A DNA stretch of 64,000 nucleotides from Cerrena zonata (GCA_038087015.1 JASBNA010000004.1:2046001-2110000), one strand, 5' to 3'; numbered from the stretch's first letter, positions 22,075 through 37,628 are shown. The notes: a model not told the origin generated them from the sequence alone. Translations and numbers: made by a program.

Positions 22075-24335
22075 TTAAATCTGCACGTGTACACCATTAG
22101 TTCCGTTGGTCCCATTCACCTCATTCACTCCGTTTTGAGATTTTGTCCCATTCAGAGTATGTGGTCTATTGGTATACAGTCCGACTTGGAGAGCTTTCAG
22201 CTGGATAGCCTGAATGTTGAAAGTTTAGCTACCCAATCATTGTATCAACATCTTGGAGTACGTACCAAGTGCTTCGAATACTGCCTAATAGTCCAGAAAT
22301 CACCGATGGCATACCATAACTGATCAAATTACACCATTAGTTTCCACTTTCTTATTCGGTACAATCAGTCACTCACTCCAGGGTGTCCAGTAGGTCTATA
22401 ACCCCCTTTCAGTTCACCTTCTTCATCGTATCCATATACTTCACACGTTCCATTGATAACGTCTTCACCGAAGAGTGCTTTGTTAGCATTTCGGATTTTG
22501 TCATACCCAGTCCTAGGTTATAGTTGAAAAGCGGTATCGAAAATAGGCAATAAAACGAACTTACGCCATTACAACCACATCGGCTTCCATTTCAGAACCA
22601 TCCCGAAACACAAGCGTCTTTTCTGTGAATGCCACAGGTTCGCCGTGCTTAATCTTGATGTCGCCCGAAGCTATGAGATCTGAGCCACCAACATCTAGCC
22701 CTACAAATATGTAGTGATCAGGAGATGCTAGGTGAGCGCATACTTTGTCACTCACAATAACCTAGAAGAGAAAAAAATAAACGTCAGTCTAAATCGGAGA
22801 CAGGCACTATCCATGATCGACCTACCACTTCCTGATTCATAAACCATTACCGACTGTCCCTGCCCTTCCGCGCCTTGCCACAACTTCAAGCCTCCTTTCC
22901 TCAATTTCGCATGTAACTCTTCCTCTTCTTTCCAGAAAAATTCGGTCAACGTTTTCATCACCTTATTCCTCGCCCCAAACGGCATAGTGGCAAATTTGAA
23001 ATCGGCCACTTCAGTAGGAACTCCGTCAGCCCAAAGTTCCCGAATATGTCTCGTCACGTTCGATGAAGAAACAACACATGTCGGTGACCTCTGGATCATT
23101 GTCACAGACGCAGCTTTATGGGTGCAGAGATCTTGACAAACGTCTATCGAAGTATTGCCGCTCCCGACAACTATGACTTTCTTTCCTGTGTACGGGGCAC
23201 CACCTCCGAATTGCGAGCCATGGAAGATAGTTCCTTGAAACTTTTCTTGATCTCTGAAGGTCGGGTATTTTGGGGTCCCCGAGTGAACTGGTGCATAGGA
23301 CAATATGATCAGGGCGAATCGTATGAGGAATACCTTTGCGGCTGATGGTAACGTCCCATTTTCCCGCAGCGTGGTTGTATTGGGGCTTGTCCTTGGATCT
23401 CGGAAGACGTCCAGATAGATAGGTCTTGGTTGATTCCATACGATTCAAGCCAATCCGCTAATTTGTCTCGGGGTGTATAGAGAGGCCAGTTAGATGGATA
23501 GGGTTGATAAAGCACTAAAGCGAATACGTCATTATATAGATATTACTCTGTGCTCATAAAAAGAGTTGCTTACTTACTTTGATGATGCTGTTTTGGTGTA
23601 TGTAGTGCGAGTGTTGGGTAGCGCTTCCTCCAGATATCTCCTACTCGCGGGTTTCTCTCGATAACGAGCGCAGATATACCCATTTGTTTGAAGCGTGCTG
23701 CAAGAGTCAAGCCCGTTTGACCTGCACCGACTGTATACAACATCAAACGCGTCAATGTGCATTCCAATGGCCTCGTATTATAGCATGTATAGCAAAGGAC
23801 TTACCGATCAATACATATGGATCCTTCTCAACATCGGCTCGTCTCCCCGCAAGTACATCACACCAAGCTGCTGTGTGACCTTCCCAAATCCCACTCTCAT
23901 AGCCACGTTCCTCATACCCCTTCAGTTCATCTAAGATTAGACACACAGCCCAGCCTTTCCACTTTCCGTCTGAACTGTCTTGCATCAACCGTGCGCAGCC
24001 CTTTCCCAGTGCAATAGGAGTTTCAAACGTAAACGCAAACGCAATCCAGGTCCTTCTCTGGGAGAAAACATCTCCTCTGCTGGACCGAGGTGTGGGGATT
24101 CATCCAACGTTATGTTAGATATCTGAGCTGGAACCAGAGTGTCAGCAAGGTAGGAAGTGATTTTGTCTCTCCCTTCCAATGCGCGAAAATTCCAAGTGAA
24201 GGTGAGGACATCTCGAAGCCAGCCCTCAGGAAGGAACGTCTGCGCTACTGCTTTCGCATCTCCCGAAGCAATTGCACCTGCAAACTCGGCAAGCCACGTC
24301 TGAGAGACCTTTTTCGCTTGAGCCGTGTCGTACAT
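22075..24335 (-). CDS. NTF2-like/flavin-dependent monooxygenase fusion (FMO/YUCCA-like)
   Basis: Predicted FAD- and NADPH-dependent oxidase of unknown substrate. An N-terminal SnoaL/NTF2-like domain starts MYDTAQAKKVSQTWLAEFAG (24335) and includes LPEGWLRDVLTFTWNFRALE. A linker follows (KGWAVCLILDELKGYEERG), then the FAD motif VGAGQTGLTLAARFKQMGI, NADPH motif KKVIVVGSGNTSIDVCQDL, and the ATGYDK-type motif assembled across an intron near 22510-22560. The true C-terminus needs two further short exons (WYAIGDFWTIRQYSKHL and AIQLKALQVGLYTNR), ending at 22075; the in-frame stop after GHPGVSD is inside an intron beginning GTGAGT. The tail is Asn/Gly/Thr-rich. One apparent frame break lies at 24041-24047: the frame must move between REGPG and FAFTFETPIALGKG. 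Either a base is missing from the sequence or the gene is damaged. Confidence 0.82.
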
Positions 24336-25097
24336 GTTAGAAGATAAGGGTAAGGAAGGTTAAGTTCTGAGAATGTGAGAGACAACAGACAGCGTCGAAG
24401 AGAGTGCGGACATCTCTTCTTAATATGGGTGACAACACTGTCTCAGGAAAGCTTATGAATCCCCGCACTTCTGTACGGCTTGTCGTTGCCAATTTAAGCA
24501 TTAGTGGCTGTGGTAATGTGAGAGCCGAAACGACAAGGTGTGGGTGGGAATGGTTGGCCTCGAACCATTGTGCCCCAAGAATTACGGCGAGACATGCGTG
24601 GAATGCGAAGAGATAACCAATCCTGCCCCGCTCCGATGCCGTTTCGGTCTCAGCGTGAGATAGTCCACTTTGAGGTTTTGTCTTGTTCAGGTGATCGAAT
24701 ATTCAAGGGTTCAGCACTTAGAGTGTCTGTTAGATTAGCGATATGCCCTATCATGATCACAGGAGTGTAGTCACTTGCCGTATGTCTGTTGAGTTTTGAG
24801 TTGCTTGGAAGTCATCCTAGCTTATAGTTCATCTAGGTACGTAGCGTAATCAGATTTCTCCGAGATCAGTTGTGAACCCCACGCCAAACTGAGGAGCGGG
24901 TAACACAATTGCATCCTTTGTTCGCTTGCACAGATGGTTGATGTGGGAAAGCTGAGAGTTAAAAATATCGGTTGATATTGGATATCATAAGAAATACATT
25001 TCTATTCCTTCCATGCAAGTGGAAACTAGAGTCAATGAGAAGACTGTCAAAGGCGCATACATTGACTCTGCTCTCATCGGTTGTTATATCTTCCTGT
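24336..25097. other. intergenic, nothing recognised
   Basis: About 760 bases holding the FMO promoter and the ARPC4 3' region. A short GTTCGA-containing segment near 24555-24570 resembles a tRNA B box on the reverse strand, but no cloverleaf can be built around it. Confidence 0.45.
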
Positions 25098-25942
25098 TCA
25101 CGCGTTGAACTGAAGCAGTCCATAATTGAGTACTGGAATGTGTAAACCAAAAGCGTTACTTACCGCTGCTAGGTATGATTCGGCAACCACACGTGCTCGT
25201 GCGTTTAGACTGAGCTTCATCTCACTGATCTCCTTGTCTACTTCCTCCATGAACCTGAGAGTTGGATGTAAGTCATTGTATATGATAGTGAGAGCATGCA
25301 ACGCAACTGGATGATGAAGTCCACGATCTTGTGCTTGAGCATGGTATCAGTAATGTTATTGGTGATCAAAAACGAGATGTCATATCCCTAAGTTGTGAGG
25401 AGTAAATCAGTCAGATGCAAGCTTGACAGCGGTATATGCGACGTACAGGTACTGGTTTCCGCCGCAGCACGATGAAGCTCTCCGCCCTCTGCATCATGAA
25501 CCGAGTGAACTTGTGGCATAATATCCGTTCGATCTCGTCAGCTTGCTTGATCTTAATGCTCAGGCGGATGGAGTTAATCGAAGGTTCGATCAGGACTCGT
25601 TCATTCTCATTTCTGGAGATCGTTAGTGGGTTGAGAAGCACTTCCTTTGATTCGCTGTTCGTATATGTCATTCGAAAGATATTCTTCAGTAAGGCAACAA
25701 GGCCTCTCACCCAACTTCAACCTCGGGTTTGTTATGCCTTTCTACCACCTTGTGAGTTGTTAGGAGCTCGTATGGTACAAATCCACATGTTAAGTACATA
25801 CCTGAGAAGCGAAGTCTTCCAAGGTCAATGCTGCGGTTAATGTAGACCGTACTGCAGCAAGATAGGGTCGGAGGACGTTCGACTAGATTCAACAAGTAAA
25901 CCAATGTTATTCAATACTGTCGGTATACCTAACACATACCAT
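25098..25942 (-). CDS. ARC19: Arp2/3 complex subunit 4 (ARPC4, p20)
   Basis: Core subunit of the Arp2/3 actin-nucleating complex, forming a dimer with ARPC2; acts at cortical actin patches during endocytosis and hyphal growth. Spliced protein of about 170 residues: [112 protein letters not shown] and [13 protein letters not shown] at the end. All match the family almost residue for residue. Exon 1 is only the ATG (25942-25940), followed directly by GTATGT; the first TAG acceptor is at about 25893. The C-terminal splice to CAG before TTCAACGCGTGA restores the expected Phe near the end. Identification is secure. Confidence 0.93.
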
Positions 25943-26069
25943 GACGATCGTGAATGGAGGAAAGAGCGTGGGATTCGATCGGAGTCTAAATTAATCCTCT
26001 CAAATTTGGAGGACGTGTTAGCGCTCAGGTTCTTAACTTCCGCCACAGCCCTCCAAAATACAAAAAATC

Positions 26070-27532
26070 ATGCCTGTCGCCCTTGCTGTTTGGTATGTTT
26101 TAGTCGACAGACGTGTCTTTTATTGAGAAATACTAAACACTTGGTTATAGGAGCATCAAGCTCGTTCCTGGAGAGGTTGAGTCTATCATCCCTCCGGCAG
26201 ACCTCAAAATTACAAATATTGCTCTCGGGGACGAAATTGCAGATGAAAAGGCCCGCACTTCTGTGAGACTGGTTTATCAAAGACCTTCTGCCCGTGACGG
26301 CGAAGATGACGAAGAGGAGGAGGACGAGGATGAGGACGAGGATACCGAAATGGAACCTGTTCAAACTTTCCTAGGTTCCCTCACTCCCGGCAAGGTATGT
26401 TTACGTATATTGGCATACTCACCAAGAGCTCACTCCTTATCGCTTAAATGTAGATTGAGCAAGCTATTGTCGATGTCATTCTTGAGAAAGATGAGGAAAT
26501 TCTTTTCGAGGCCGTAGGAAAGAAGTACGCTCTAGTCTTTCTTTGTTGCTTAGTTTATCTGACATTTCGTTAGTGTCATCTTTGTCACTGGAAACTTCAT
26601 TGGTAAGCCTGGTTCTTTCATTGTTAGATCAATTGATGTTCAAACAATTTTATAGACCAGGGCGGAGACGACGAGTCTGAATACGATTATGACCCTGATG
26701 AGGATGACTATGATCTCCAGGATATCCCTTCTGACGTCGAGATTGACGCCTCAGAACTCGAAGTTCCAAGCGATGACGATGCAGAGTATGTCCACTGATA
26801 ACTTTGCGGACTGATGTATACTAAAAATCTTTCAACGATAGTCGTTTCGAGGAGGTTGAGGATGAAGAATCTACTAAGGATTCAAAAAAGCGTCCACGTG
26901 AATCCGACACCATGGACACTGACGAACCTAAACTTTCCAAGTCTGAGAAGAAGAAACAGAATAAGAAGCTGAAGGCTGAAAGCGGCAAGGCCGTCGCTAC
27001 TGGTGAGGAGAAGCCACCCGCAAAAGAGGACAAGAAAGAGAAGAAGGAAAAGAAGAAGGCCGAAAAAGCAGAGAAGCCCGCTGCTAAGGTCATTGAAAAG
27101 GAAGGCGGTCTTAAGATCAAGGACCACAAGGTTGGGTCTGGCCCGCAGGCGAAGAAGGGCGACAAGGTCTCTGTTCGTTACATTGGCAAGTTGACGAACG
27201 GTAAGGAGTTCGACAAGAATGTGTCCGGAAAACCCGTAAGTGGCGTTTTTGTTTTTCATCACAGACGCAGCTTATGAGACGAATCTCTTAGTTCCACTTC
27301 CGTCTTGGTAAGGGTGAGGTCATCAAGGGTTGGGATGAAGGTATTCTTGGTATGCATGTTGGTGGCGAGCGATTGATCACCGTCCCCCCTGCTATGGGTT
27401 ATGGCAAGGGTGGTAGCCCTCCTGTCATTCCATCCAACGCTACTCTCATTTTCGGTCAGCGCTCACGTATCCGTTTTAACCAAGAAACTTGCTGATATCT
27501 TTACAGAGGTTAAGCTCATCAAGATTAACTAG
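26070..27532 (+). CDS. FPR3: nucleolar FKBP-type peptidyl-prolyl isomerase (Fpr3/Fpr4, FKBP39 type)
   Basis: Nuclear/nucleolar proline isomerase and histone chaperone. Domain order: N-terminal nucleoplasmin-like fold ([20 protein letters not shown], then [20 protein letters not shown]), acidic tract of Glu/Asp (about 26298-26345), the [20 protein letters not shown] region, a second acidic region, and a Lys/Glu-rich basic linker (26930-27080). The C-terminal FKBP domain begins [20 protein letters not shown] and includes [47 protein letters not shown] and the final [15 protein letters not shown] residues for FK506/proline binding (Tyr, Phe, Trp, Tyr) are present. Starts head-to-head with ARPC4, the ATGs 127 bases apart. 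Confidence 0.95.
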
Positions 27533-28162
27533 ATGGTCAGGCTTGACACCAAAACTTGGGATGTACTAGAATTTGGTCTAGTCATCTTTGCTATCGTCGA
27601 TTACGCACTTCTTGTCTAAGTACTCGCTCTGATATTTGTTATTGCTGACTGGGTATTGCTATATAGTGCAATTTTTACCCACCAGTGCTGCACTGCGTCC
27701 GTAACCTTACATGACGTAGGTCTTGAAATTTGAGGTGAACGGCCGAAGCCCCTAAAAGGCAAATCCCTCTTCCGAACAAAAGTGGGAAAGTTCCGCCAAA
27801 AAGGCAAACGGATCCGCCCTGTATGGCAGCCGAAATAGACATTTCGTCCTTTCTTTCTTCCCCGTCGCCGCCATGAATCCGCGAAAGCGCGATGAGAGTG
27901 GTCCTCTTAATCATCCTAAGCAGGCGCTAACCCAAAACGGTCATTTGGTCCCACCAAGACCGTTCGAGGTCCGCACTTGCAGCCATTCCATTCGTAGGGA
28001 TGAATAATGCTGACAGCCTGATCTAGAGGCTCTTGTTATAATCTGGTGACGTTCCATAGCAATGTCGGCAAAATCGACGAGGTTCGAAATGGACTATAAG
28101 TACGGTCGGCCCTCGACGGCCAAGCTCACTTTACCCTTCCGCTCCCTACTAATTTCACTACT
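27533..28162. other. intergenic, nothing recognised
   Basis: Holds the FKBP gene 3' UTR and the upstream region of the co-oriented MFS gene. Short frames on the reverse strand (27616-27914) have no family resemblance. Confidence 0.5.
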
Positions 28163-30262
28163 ATGCAAACTGAACCTCTTGATGATCATGACCCTCTGGA
28201 CGTCGAAAAGACGGCGTCCATCCCCCATTCTGTCGAACTGTCTAGCAAACTACATGACCATGACCCTTATGAGGTAACACTTGACAAAGAAATTGATCCC
28301 AGAAATCTCCCTGCCTGGCGAAAATGGCTCGCTGTCCTCGTCATTAACGCAGGAGCCATTTGTGTTTCAAGCTCTTCATCGATGGTATGTTTTTATTTTC
28401 TTGCCCTACATGGAATCGTCCGTTCACGCGTCTCCTCCCGAAAAGGCTGCTTTCGCGCAGCCTGCCATAGCGGCGGAATGGCATGTTTCAATGGAGGTTA
28501 CCGTTTTGGGTGTCAGTCTCTTCACAATAGGTCTTGGAGCGGGACCTTTCCTTGTTGGTGCAATAGCGGAACTCGTAGGACAACGTCCAATATACCTGGG
28601 CTCATACTTCCTTCTCTGGGTTTTTACATGGCCAGTCGCATTTACGGACAGCATTGGTACGTTTGTCTCGAATTAATATTATCCGATAGGCACTAATCCT
28701 ATTGTTCGTTCATGTAGCTGTCTACATGATCTTCCGATTCCTCGGCGGTATCGCTGGTTCAGCTTTCCTGAGCATAGGCGGAGGAACTATAAGCGATCTA
28801 TTCACCCCTGATCAAGTCGCAACGTAAGTCTTCTTCGTTATAGTTCTACCTTCTGTAACGGACAGTTGACGTGACGTGACAGGCCAATGGCTTCCTATGT
28901 CGTGGCCACATTTATTGGACCTAATTTCGGTCCATTGTTCACAGGGTGAGCATCTCCCGTCTTGTCTTCTGTGTCATTGTCTCATAAATGAAATAGATTC
29001 ATTGCCGAAGTTCGTTCTTCGAAATCTACTCTCTCGCGCTCAATACCCATTTCATTATAACCTGTTCTAGCACACTTCGTGGCGATGGATTTACTACGTT
29101 CTAATCATTTGGGAATTCGTCCAAGGTATTCTATTGTTGGCCATCCCAGAAACATATACACCAGTCCTGCTGAAGAGGAAAGCGAACAGGTATGTACAAC
29201 TCACCATTTGATAATTCGTATGACTAACCAGCAAACAAACGCAGGCTCAGACAATCGTCTGGGGATAGTCAGTATCACGCACCCGGCGAGACCTCCGGTT
29301 CTCATATCTTACAGGATACTGCAGTCGGTATACGCAATATCGTCCGTAAGTTTATTCTCCCTGGCTCTATCTGAGTGCACTGCTAAATTTCGCTTATTCC
29401 AGAACTAATGATTTTCGACCAAATGGCTATTTTATTGGATATCTGGTAGGTCTCAATTTACTCAGATATATGTTGATCCTTATTTTTAATGTAGGCTCGC
29501 TTTGCTGTTGGCCATTATATACCTAGCGTCACAAGCATTCCCGATTATCTTCCAAGAACAACATGGATTTGCTCCGGGCGTGCTCGGTTTGACTTTCATT
29601 GGGATGGATATAGGTTTCTTGATCGCCATGGCTACTCAACCGCTTTGGAACCGGTAAGTTTAGACGACTGCCCCGCCAGTCTATTTACTAAATATATTCT
29701 AGTTACCAAGCAAAGCAAGCTGCTCGCTATAACTTCAATCCACCTCCCGAGATGTGGTTGAAGATGGGGCAAGTAGGGGGGATTCTAACTCCCATCGGTA
29801 AGTGTTGAAGAAAACATATTGAAGGACTCATATCTAAAAAATCAATAGGACTCTACATCATGGCGTTCACAACATTCAAAGGTGTTCATTGGATAGGCCC
29901 AATCATCGGCTCCATACCATTTGGCATCGGCGTTTGCTACGTCTATACTTCTACCTTCACATATTTTGCAACTGCATACCGACAAATGGCGTCTGCTGTA
30001 ATGTCGGGCAGTGCTATTTTTCGTGCCACTCTCGCAGGCTGCTTCCCTTTGTTTGCTAGCGCCATGTACCACAAACTTGGCACAGTTGGTGCGACCGCTC
30101 TCTTGGCTGGTCTTACCACCGTAATGGCACCTCTACCGTACGTTGTCCATTTATTACGATGCTCACTCTGTTGCAGTACTGAGGATGAATTCTTTCAGGT
30201 TTATTTTCGAAAGATATGGTGGCCAGATACGGGCAAAATCTCGATTCGCATTCCACGGATAA
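28163..30262 (+). CDS. MFS transporter, drug:H+ antiporter-1 (DHA1) type
   Basis: Predicted plasma-membrane proton antiporter for small molecules, polyamines or drugs. A hydrophilic N-terminus (MQTEPLDDHDPLDVEKTASI) precedes about 12 membrane spans. DHA1 motif C is visible in GLGAGPFLVGAIAELVGQRP; other typical segments are FRFLGGIAGSAFLSIGGGTI-SDLF, WRWIYYVLIIWEF, IPETYTPVLLKRKA, IYLASQAFPIIFQEQHGFAP and SAIFRATLAGCFPLFASAMY. About eight introns are needed: the first (from 28384 to the AAG before GCTGCTTTC) joins SSSSM to AAFAQPAIAAEW, and another removes the stop in the ORF after FIAE. The last exon ends KSRFAFHG at 30260. Substrate not determinable. Confidence 0.88.
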
Positions 30263-30494
30263 TATCCTAGATAGTATACCTTATTGATTATAGAGCGCAT
30301 TTAATGATTACAGCCCAACTTGCCATGTCTAGTCGAATCGTGCCAACGAGGTGAGGTTACGTCTAGTTCGGAAAACGAGGAGTCTTCTTGACTCAGGTCA
30401 CATTCCAGGTCCTAGCGCCGCTAGCATGCATACGAACATTCGTTGACACTTAGTTTCAGTACACATATATCTTCGTTCTATAGTAAATCTCGTA

Positions 30495-31768
30495 CTATTG
30501 CAAGGGTCGAGATTGTACGTCGAAGGCCGGAGGCCTTCCTTCAATATACCTTAGGTCACCCTCGGGTATCTCAATACCGAAACACTCCTTCAACACCGCA
30601 GCCCTCTCCACCTCTGTCTCCATCGTCCTCACCGTCTCCGATTTGGACCCAATATGCCTGCGCAAAGTAGTCTTCTCCAAACCTAAACGTCCCATATATC
30701 GCGTCAATAATGAATCATAGGCATCGGCGGCACCCATCTCTGCCATTTCTTCCTTCGTAAGCCAGAAACATCCGGAACACACAACGTTATCGGGGAAGAA
30801 CCTGTCGGGACCAGTGGCCCCAGAATAGACACCAATATTGGCGAATTCATAGTCACGACGGAAATATTCATCTTCAATGAAGGAATACATGATTCGCGAA
30901 CTGATTTCACCACATGGTTTCTTATGGGAAACAGCAAGTCTCCATTCCACCTTTGGAGTATCCTCATCCGTTACAGAGGTAGCTGTGTTTAGATAATGAG
31001 CTGCAAGAATATGATCAATGTTCCAATGCACTCACATAAACTACTATCTGTGCGTGCCGTTTTCACTAGTGTGTGCCATTCTGTTGGTGAGGCTCCCATT
31101 ACTTCGGCACCATCTAGGAGAGGAAGCGGTCTAGTTAAACCTGACCCGCCTCCGCTGGCATCCAAAAAGTATGTGGTATTGCTCCCCTCGTTAGGCTGAA
31201 CGAAAATCACCATATGCACGAAGGATATGAATTCGGGAATGTCGATTCCTTCTGCAACGTTTATACGTCCCGCACCAGGATATGCACTAAAGATACATAT
31301 AGACGTGAGTACTGGAGTTATAATGAGAACTTAGAGATGGATTTACCGATATCCCAGCCCACGGATCATCTGCAAAAATAATCCGTTCATACCGAAACAA
31401 TACGATCCCTTGCCTTCAACTACCAGTCGTTGGTAGAGACCCTCCGGACTGATATCCATGGTATGATGACTAGAGCTATCGAAAATGGCGCCAGTAAGGA
31501 AATTGATTTCCTCACTCGGAATCGTCAGGAGCACGTACTAATGCATCGGGGTGTTTTCGAAAGCAAACGTGACTAAATGAAGGCGATGCAAAATGGAAAG
31601 GTTCTCTAAGCTTGCATCGAAATGCGTGACCATATCATCTGATATAGCTCCAGGAAATCCGATGCGCTTCAGCCAATTCGAAACTTGGCCTGCACTGTAC
31701 ACAGATGATACCTTCTTAATCCAGAGGCATCCGCGGAGCTTGGCTGCTGGGTGATCCTCGATAGTCAT
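30495..31768 (-). CDS. arylamine N-acetyltransferase (NAT)
   Basis: Transfers acetyl or malonyl from CoA to arylamines or hydrazines; in fungi often detoxifies plant benzoxazinoid or aniline compounds. Start at 31768 (MTIEDHPAAKLRGCLWIKKV). The catalytic Cys lies in GKGSYCFGMN, followed by GLFLQMIRGLGYR; the His is in FVHMVIFV and the Asp in YFLDASGGGSG, giving the Cys-His-Asp triad. An intron with donor GTACGT at 31538 must be removed to avoid an in-frame TAG: splicing to TAG at about 31473 joins FENTPMHY to SSHHTMDISPEGLYQRLVVE. Other introns lie near 31290-31345 and 30985-31035. The C-terminus is longer than bacterial NATs, as usual in fungi. Converges with the MFS gene. Confidence 0.88.
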
Positions 31769-32218
31769 TGTCAAAGGTTGAATTGATAATCCCCGTCCAA
31801 TCTCTAGGCCTTTATACCCTCGGCCTTAGGCGTGGTGGATTGAGTCATCTGATCATGGCAGCATTAAGTCAGCTTTTGCGGGTGTTAATTACGTTCTAGA
31901 GCGTTCATCAGGGAAGCCATTGGGGTGTTGTACGCGACTCAGTCGAGCGCGCACTCTTACGCATCGATTTACCAGAGAGGTTATCGCCACTCACGCCACG
32001 ATGTCAAACGTTACCATTCTATGAATGGGGCGGCGGGTCGATGTCAAATACTGGTCACGATGATGTATATGTATAAGCACTTACAAGCCTTACTTTGGTC
32101 ATAAGTCCGAGGTGGGGACTGTACCGGATTTCCTCAGACCATCGGACAAGAAGCACTAAGTGAATGTCTATAAGCATACAATAATTACATTTCCTTTTGT
32201 GTGTTTCCCATTATTCAT
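31769..32218. other. intergenic: NAT promoter and HEM2 3' region
   Basis: About 450 bases with no coding frame of note. Reverse-strand TATA-like TATAAAGG near 31810 lies about 45 bases upstream of the NAT ATG. Confidence 0.5.
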
Positions 32219-35801
<3,583 letters not shown>

Positions 35802-37089
35802 ATGGCACTGACTCTTCAACCTTTCGAGCAATTCTGGCGGGACCACTACTCATGGCTACAAGAGCGAGGCTATACTCTGCGTTCTCGATATCAACCCAGC
35901 GGGAATGAAGATAGTTCTCACGAAGCTGGAGACGCCTTCCCTCCGCTGGCAAGCTAGCGTTTATCGTTGTTTCTCACTGTGTTGGCTGATGTTGGCGTAG
36001 TTTGATCATATCGTGGATGCAACTAACTCGAAAGGAGAGATCGTTGCGCTGAAGCGTATCAGTCCGACGTCGCATCCGTCCGAAGGAGTAATCACGAGAT
36101 ACTTCTCTTCCAACAACCGCAGATCAATCAGAAACAATCACTGTGTCCCCTTGCTGGACGTTCTTCACGTTCCAGAGAGTGATAAGCAAGATGGAACGCC
36201 GATCATTCTAGTGATGCCCTTTTTGGTGCCGTACAATAACCCAACGTTTGCGACAGTTGGAGAAGCGGTCGGGTTTATGAAACAAGCGATCGAGGTGAGG
36301 AGGGACAGACCTCATGAAATGTATACGTGTGCCAATAAATGACTTTTGTCAGGGGATTTACTACATGCATCACAATCGTATTGCTCACAGGTGAGGTATT
36401 GTCATTGGTACTTGCCCCTCGAACTAATATATAGTTATAGACATATAACTCCACTGAACTTTATGATGGATCCAAATCCGATATTGCATGAAGGTTTCCA
36501 CCCTACGAATGTTTCCAAAACCTACGATTATAGCCGTAAGACAAATCCTCGATCAAGGACAACTCACCCAACAAAATACTTCATTGTTGACCTCGGAGAT
36601 GCACGAGAATACTCGATTAAAGCGGAAAGGCTCTGCGAACATGATCTCCCGAGGGAACCGACTGCCCCTGAACTCCAAACTATGGTATCTTTGCCTTACG
36701 ATCCTTTTGCCGCAGACGTATGCGCCCTGGGTCATCTCTTGAAAACGGAGTTCCTGAACGTGAGTGAAGTAGCCTCGATATTTATTGATACTTGAGCTTC
36801 TCTGTCGCAGAAATCATCATGTTTTGAATTCATAAGACCGTTGGTTAGCGACATGACTAACGTAGATGCTTCCCAAAGACCCACAATGAGTGAAGTGGAA
36901 AGGCAATTCGAGATCGCCATCCGTCATCTTCCTATCAGCAAGCTACGATCTAGATTCAAATTCAAGAACGAATCTGCTCTATTAGCGGTATACAGAGGTG
37001 TAAGACATCTCTATCGCAGAATCATATTCAGCAGGTTCGATGCGATACCGTCCCCTCCACTTCAGGGTCCTAGCATCGCTTCCAAATGA
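35802..37089 (+). CDS. fungal protein-kinase-like protein lacking the HRD aspartate
   Basis: Belongs to the expanded kinase-like family of mushrooms (WLQERGYTLRSRYQPSG at the N-terminus, VALKRISPTSHPSEG with the ATP lysine, NHCVPLLDVLHVPESD, ILVMPFLVPY, FMKQAIEGIYYMHHNRIAHR). The catalytic loop reads AHR-HI-TPLNFMMD after splicing at about 36391-36435, so His replaces the HRD Asp; the metal-binding position reads VDLGDA in place of DFG. The later part has YDPFAADVCALGHLL and VDASQRPTMSEVERQFE, the usual alpha-F to alpha-I features. The intron at 35949-36000 needs a GC donor (GCAAGC); without it the frame stops at ASW-like TAG directly after FPPL. Probably catalytically weak or dead; role unknown. 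Confidence 0.78.
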
Positions 37090-37628
37090 TTTATATTTAT
37101 GTTCTTTCCATCCTAGCTACGCACAACTATGTTGTACTGATTCATTATTTTTTCTGTTGAGCTAGACAGGCTTCCACCTGCCTATATGCTCACCTGTCGT
37201 TTAAGATATATCGACCACGCACGGACTACATTTAAATATTGTATCGTTAGTTACCCCGGTGTACTACTTACTATACAGACTTAAACTGTTGACTTTCAAA
37301 ATTCAGACACGTTTGTGAACTCTTGACACTTTCAGCTGTTCAGGGCAATGATGATACCGTCATTGGTTCCTGCGCAAACACGGTACTACAGTAGTAGGAT
37401 TGCTTGAAACAGCGCGCGGATGGATCAGCGGAACGCAGAATGATCGAGAGGATAATCTAATCTAATCCCAAAGATCTTCCTGAGTCAAGCCGAAACGATT
37501 AGAGCATCAATAGCTTACATTTCTCTTGTTGACATCCTTCATCGCGAGTCATACCAGCTCATTATATCGCCCTAGAGCTGGTATATAAACTTGGGCAACT
37601 CTCATAACCAAAACCACAATAAACAGTC
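37090..37628. other. intergenic, IleRS upstream region
   Basis: Co-oriented flanking genes. A TATATAAA element near 37580 lies about 45 bases upstream of the ILS1 ATG. No other feature seen. Confidence 0.5.

Noticed and set aside
24541..24620. tRNA-like B-box sequence GGTTCGAGGCC on the reverse strand
   Set aside because: No acceptor stem, D-arm or anticodon loop can be folded around it.
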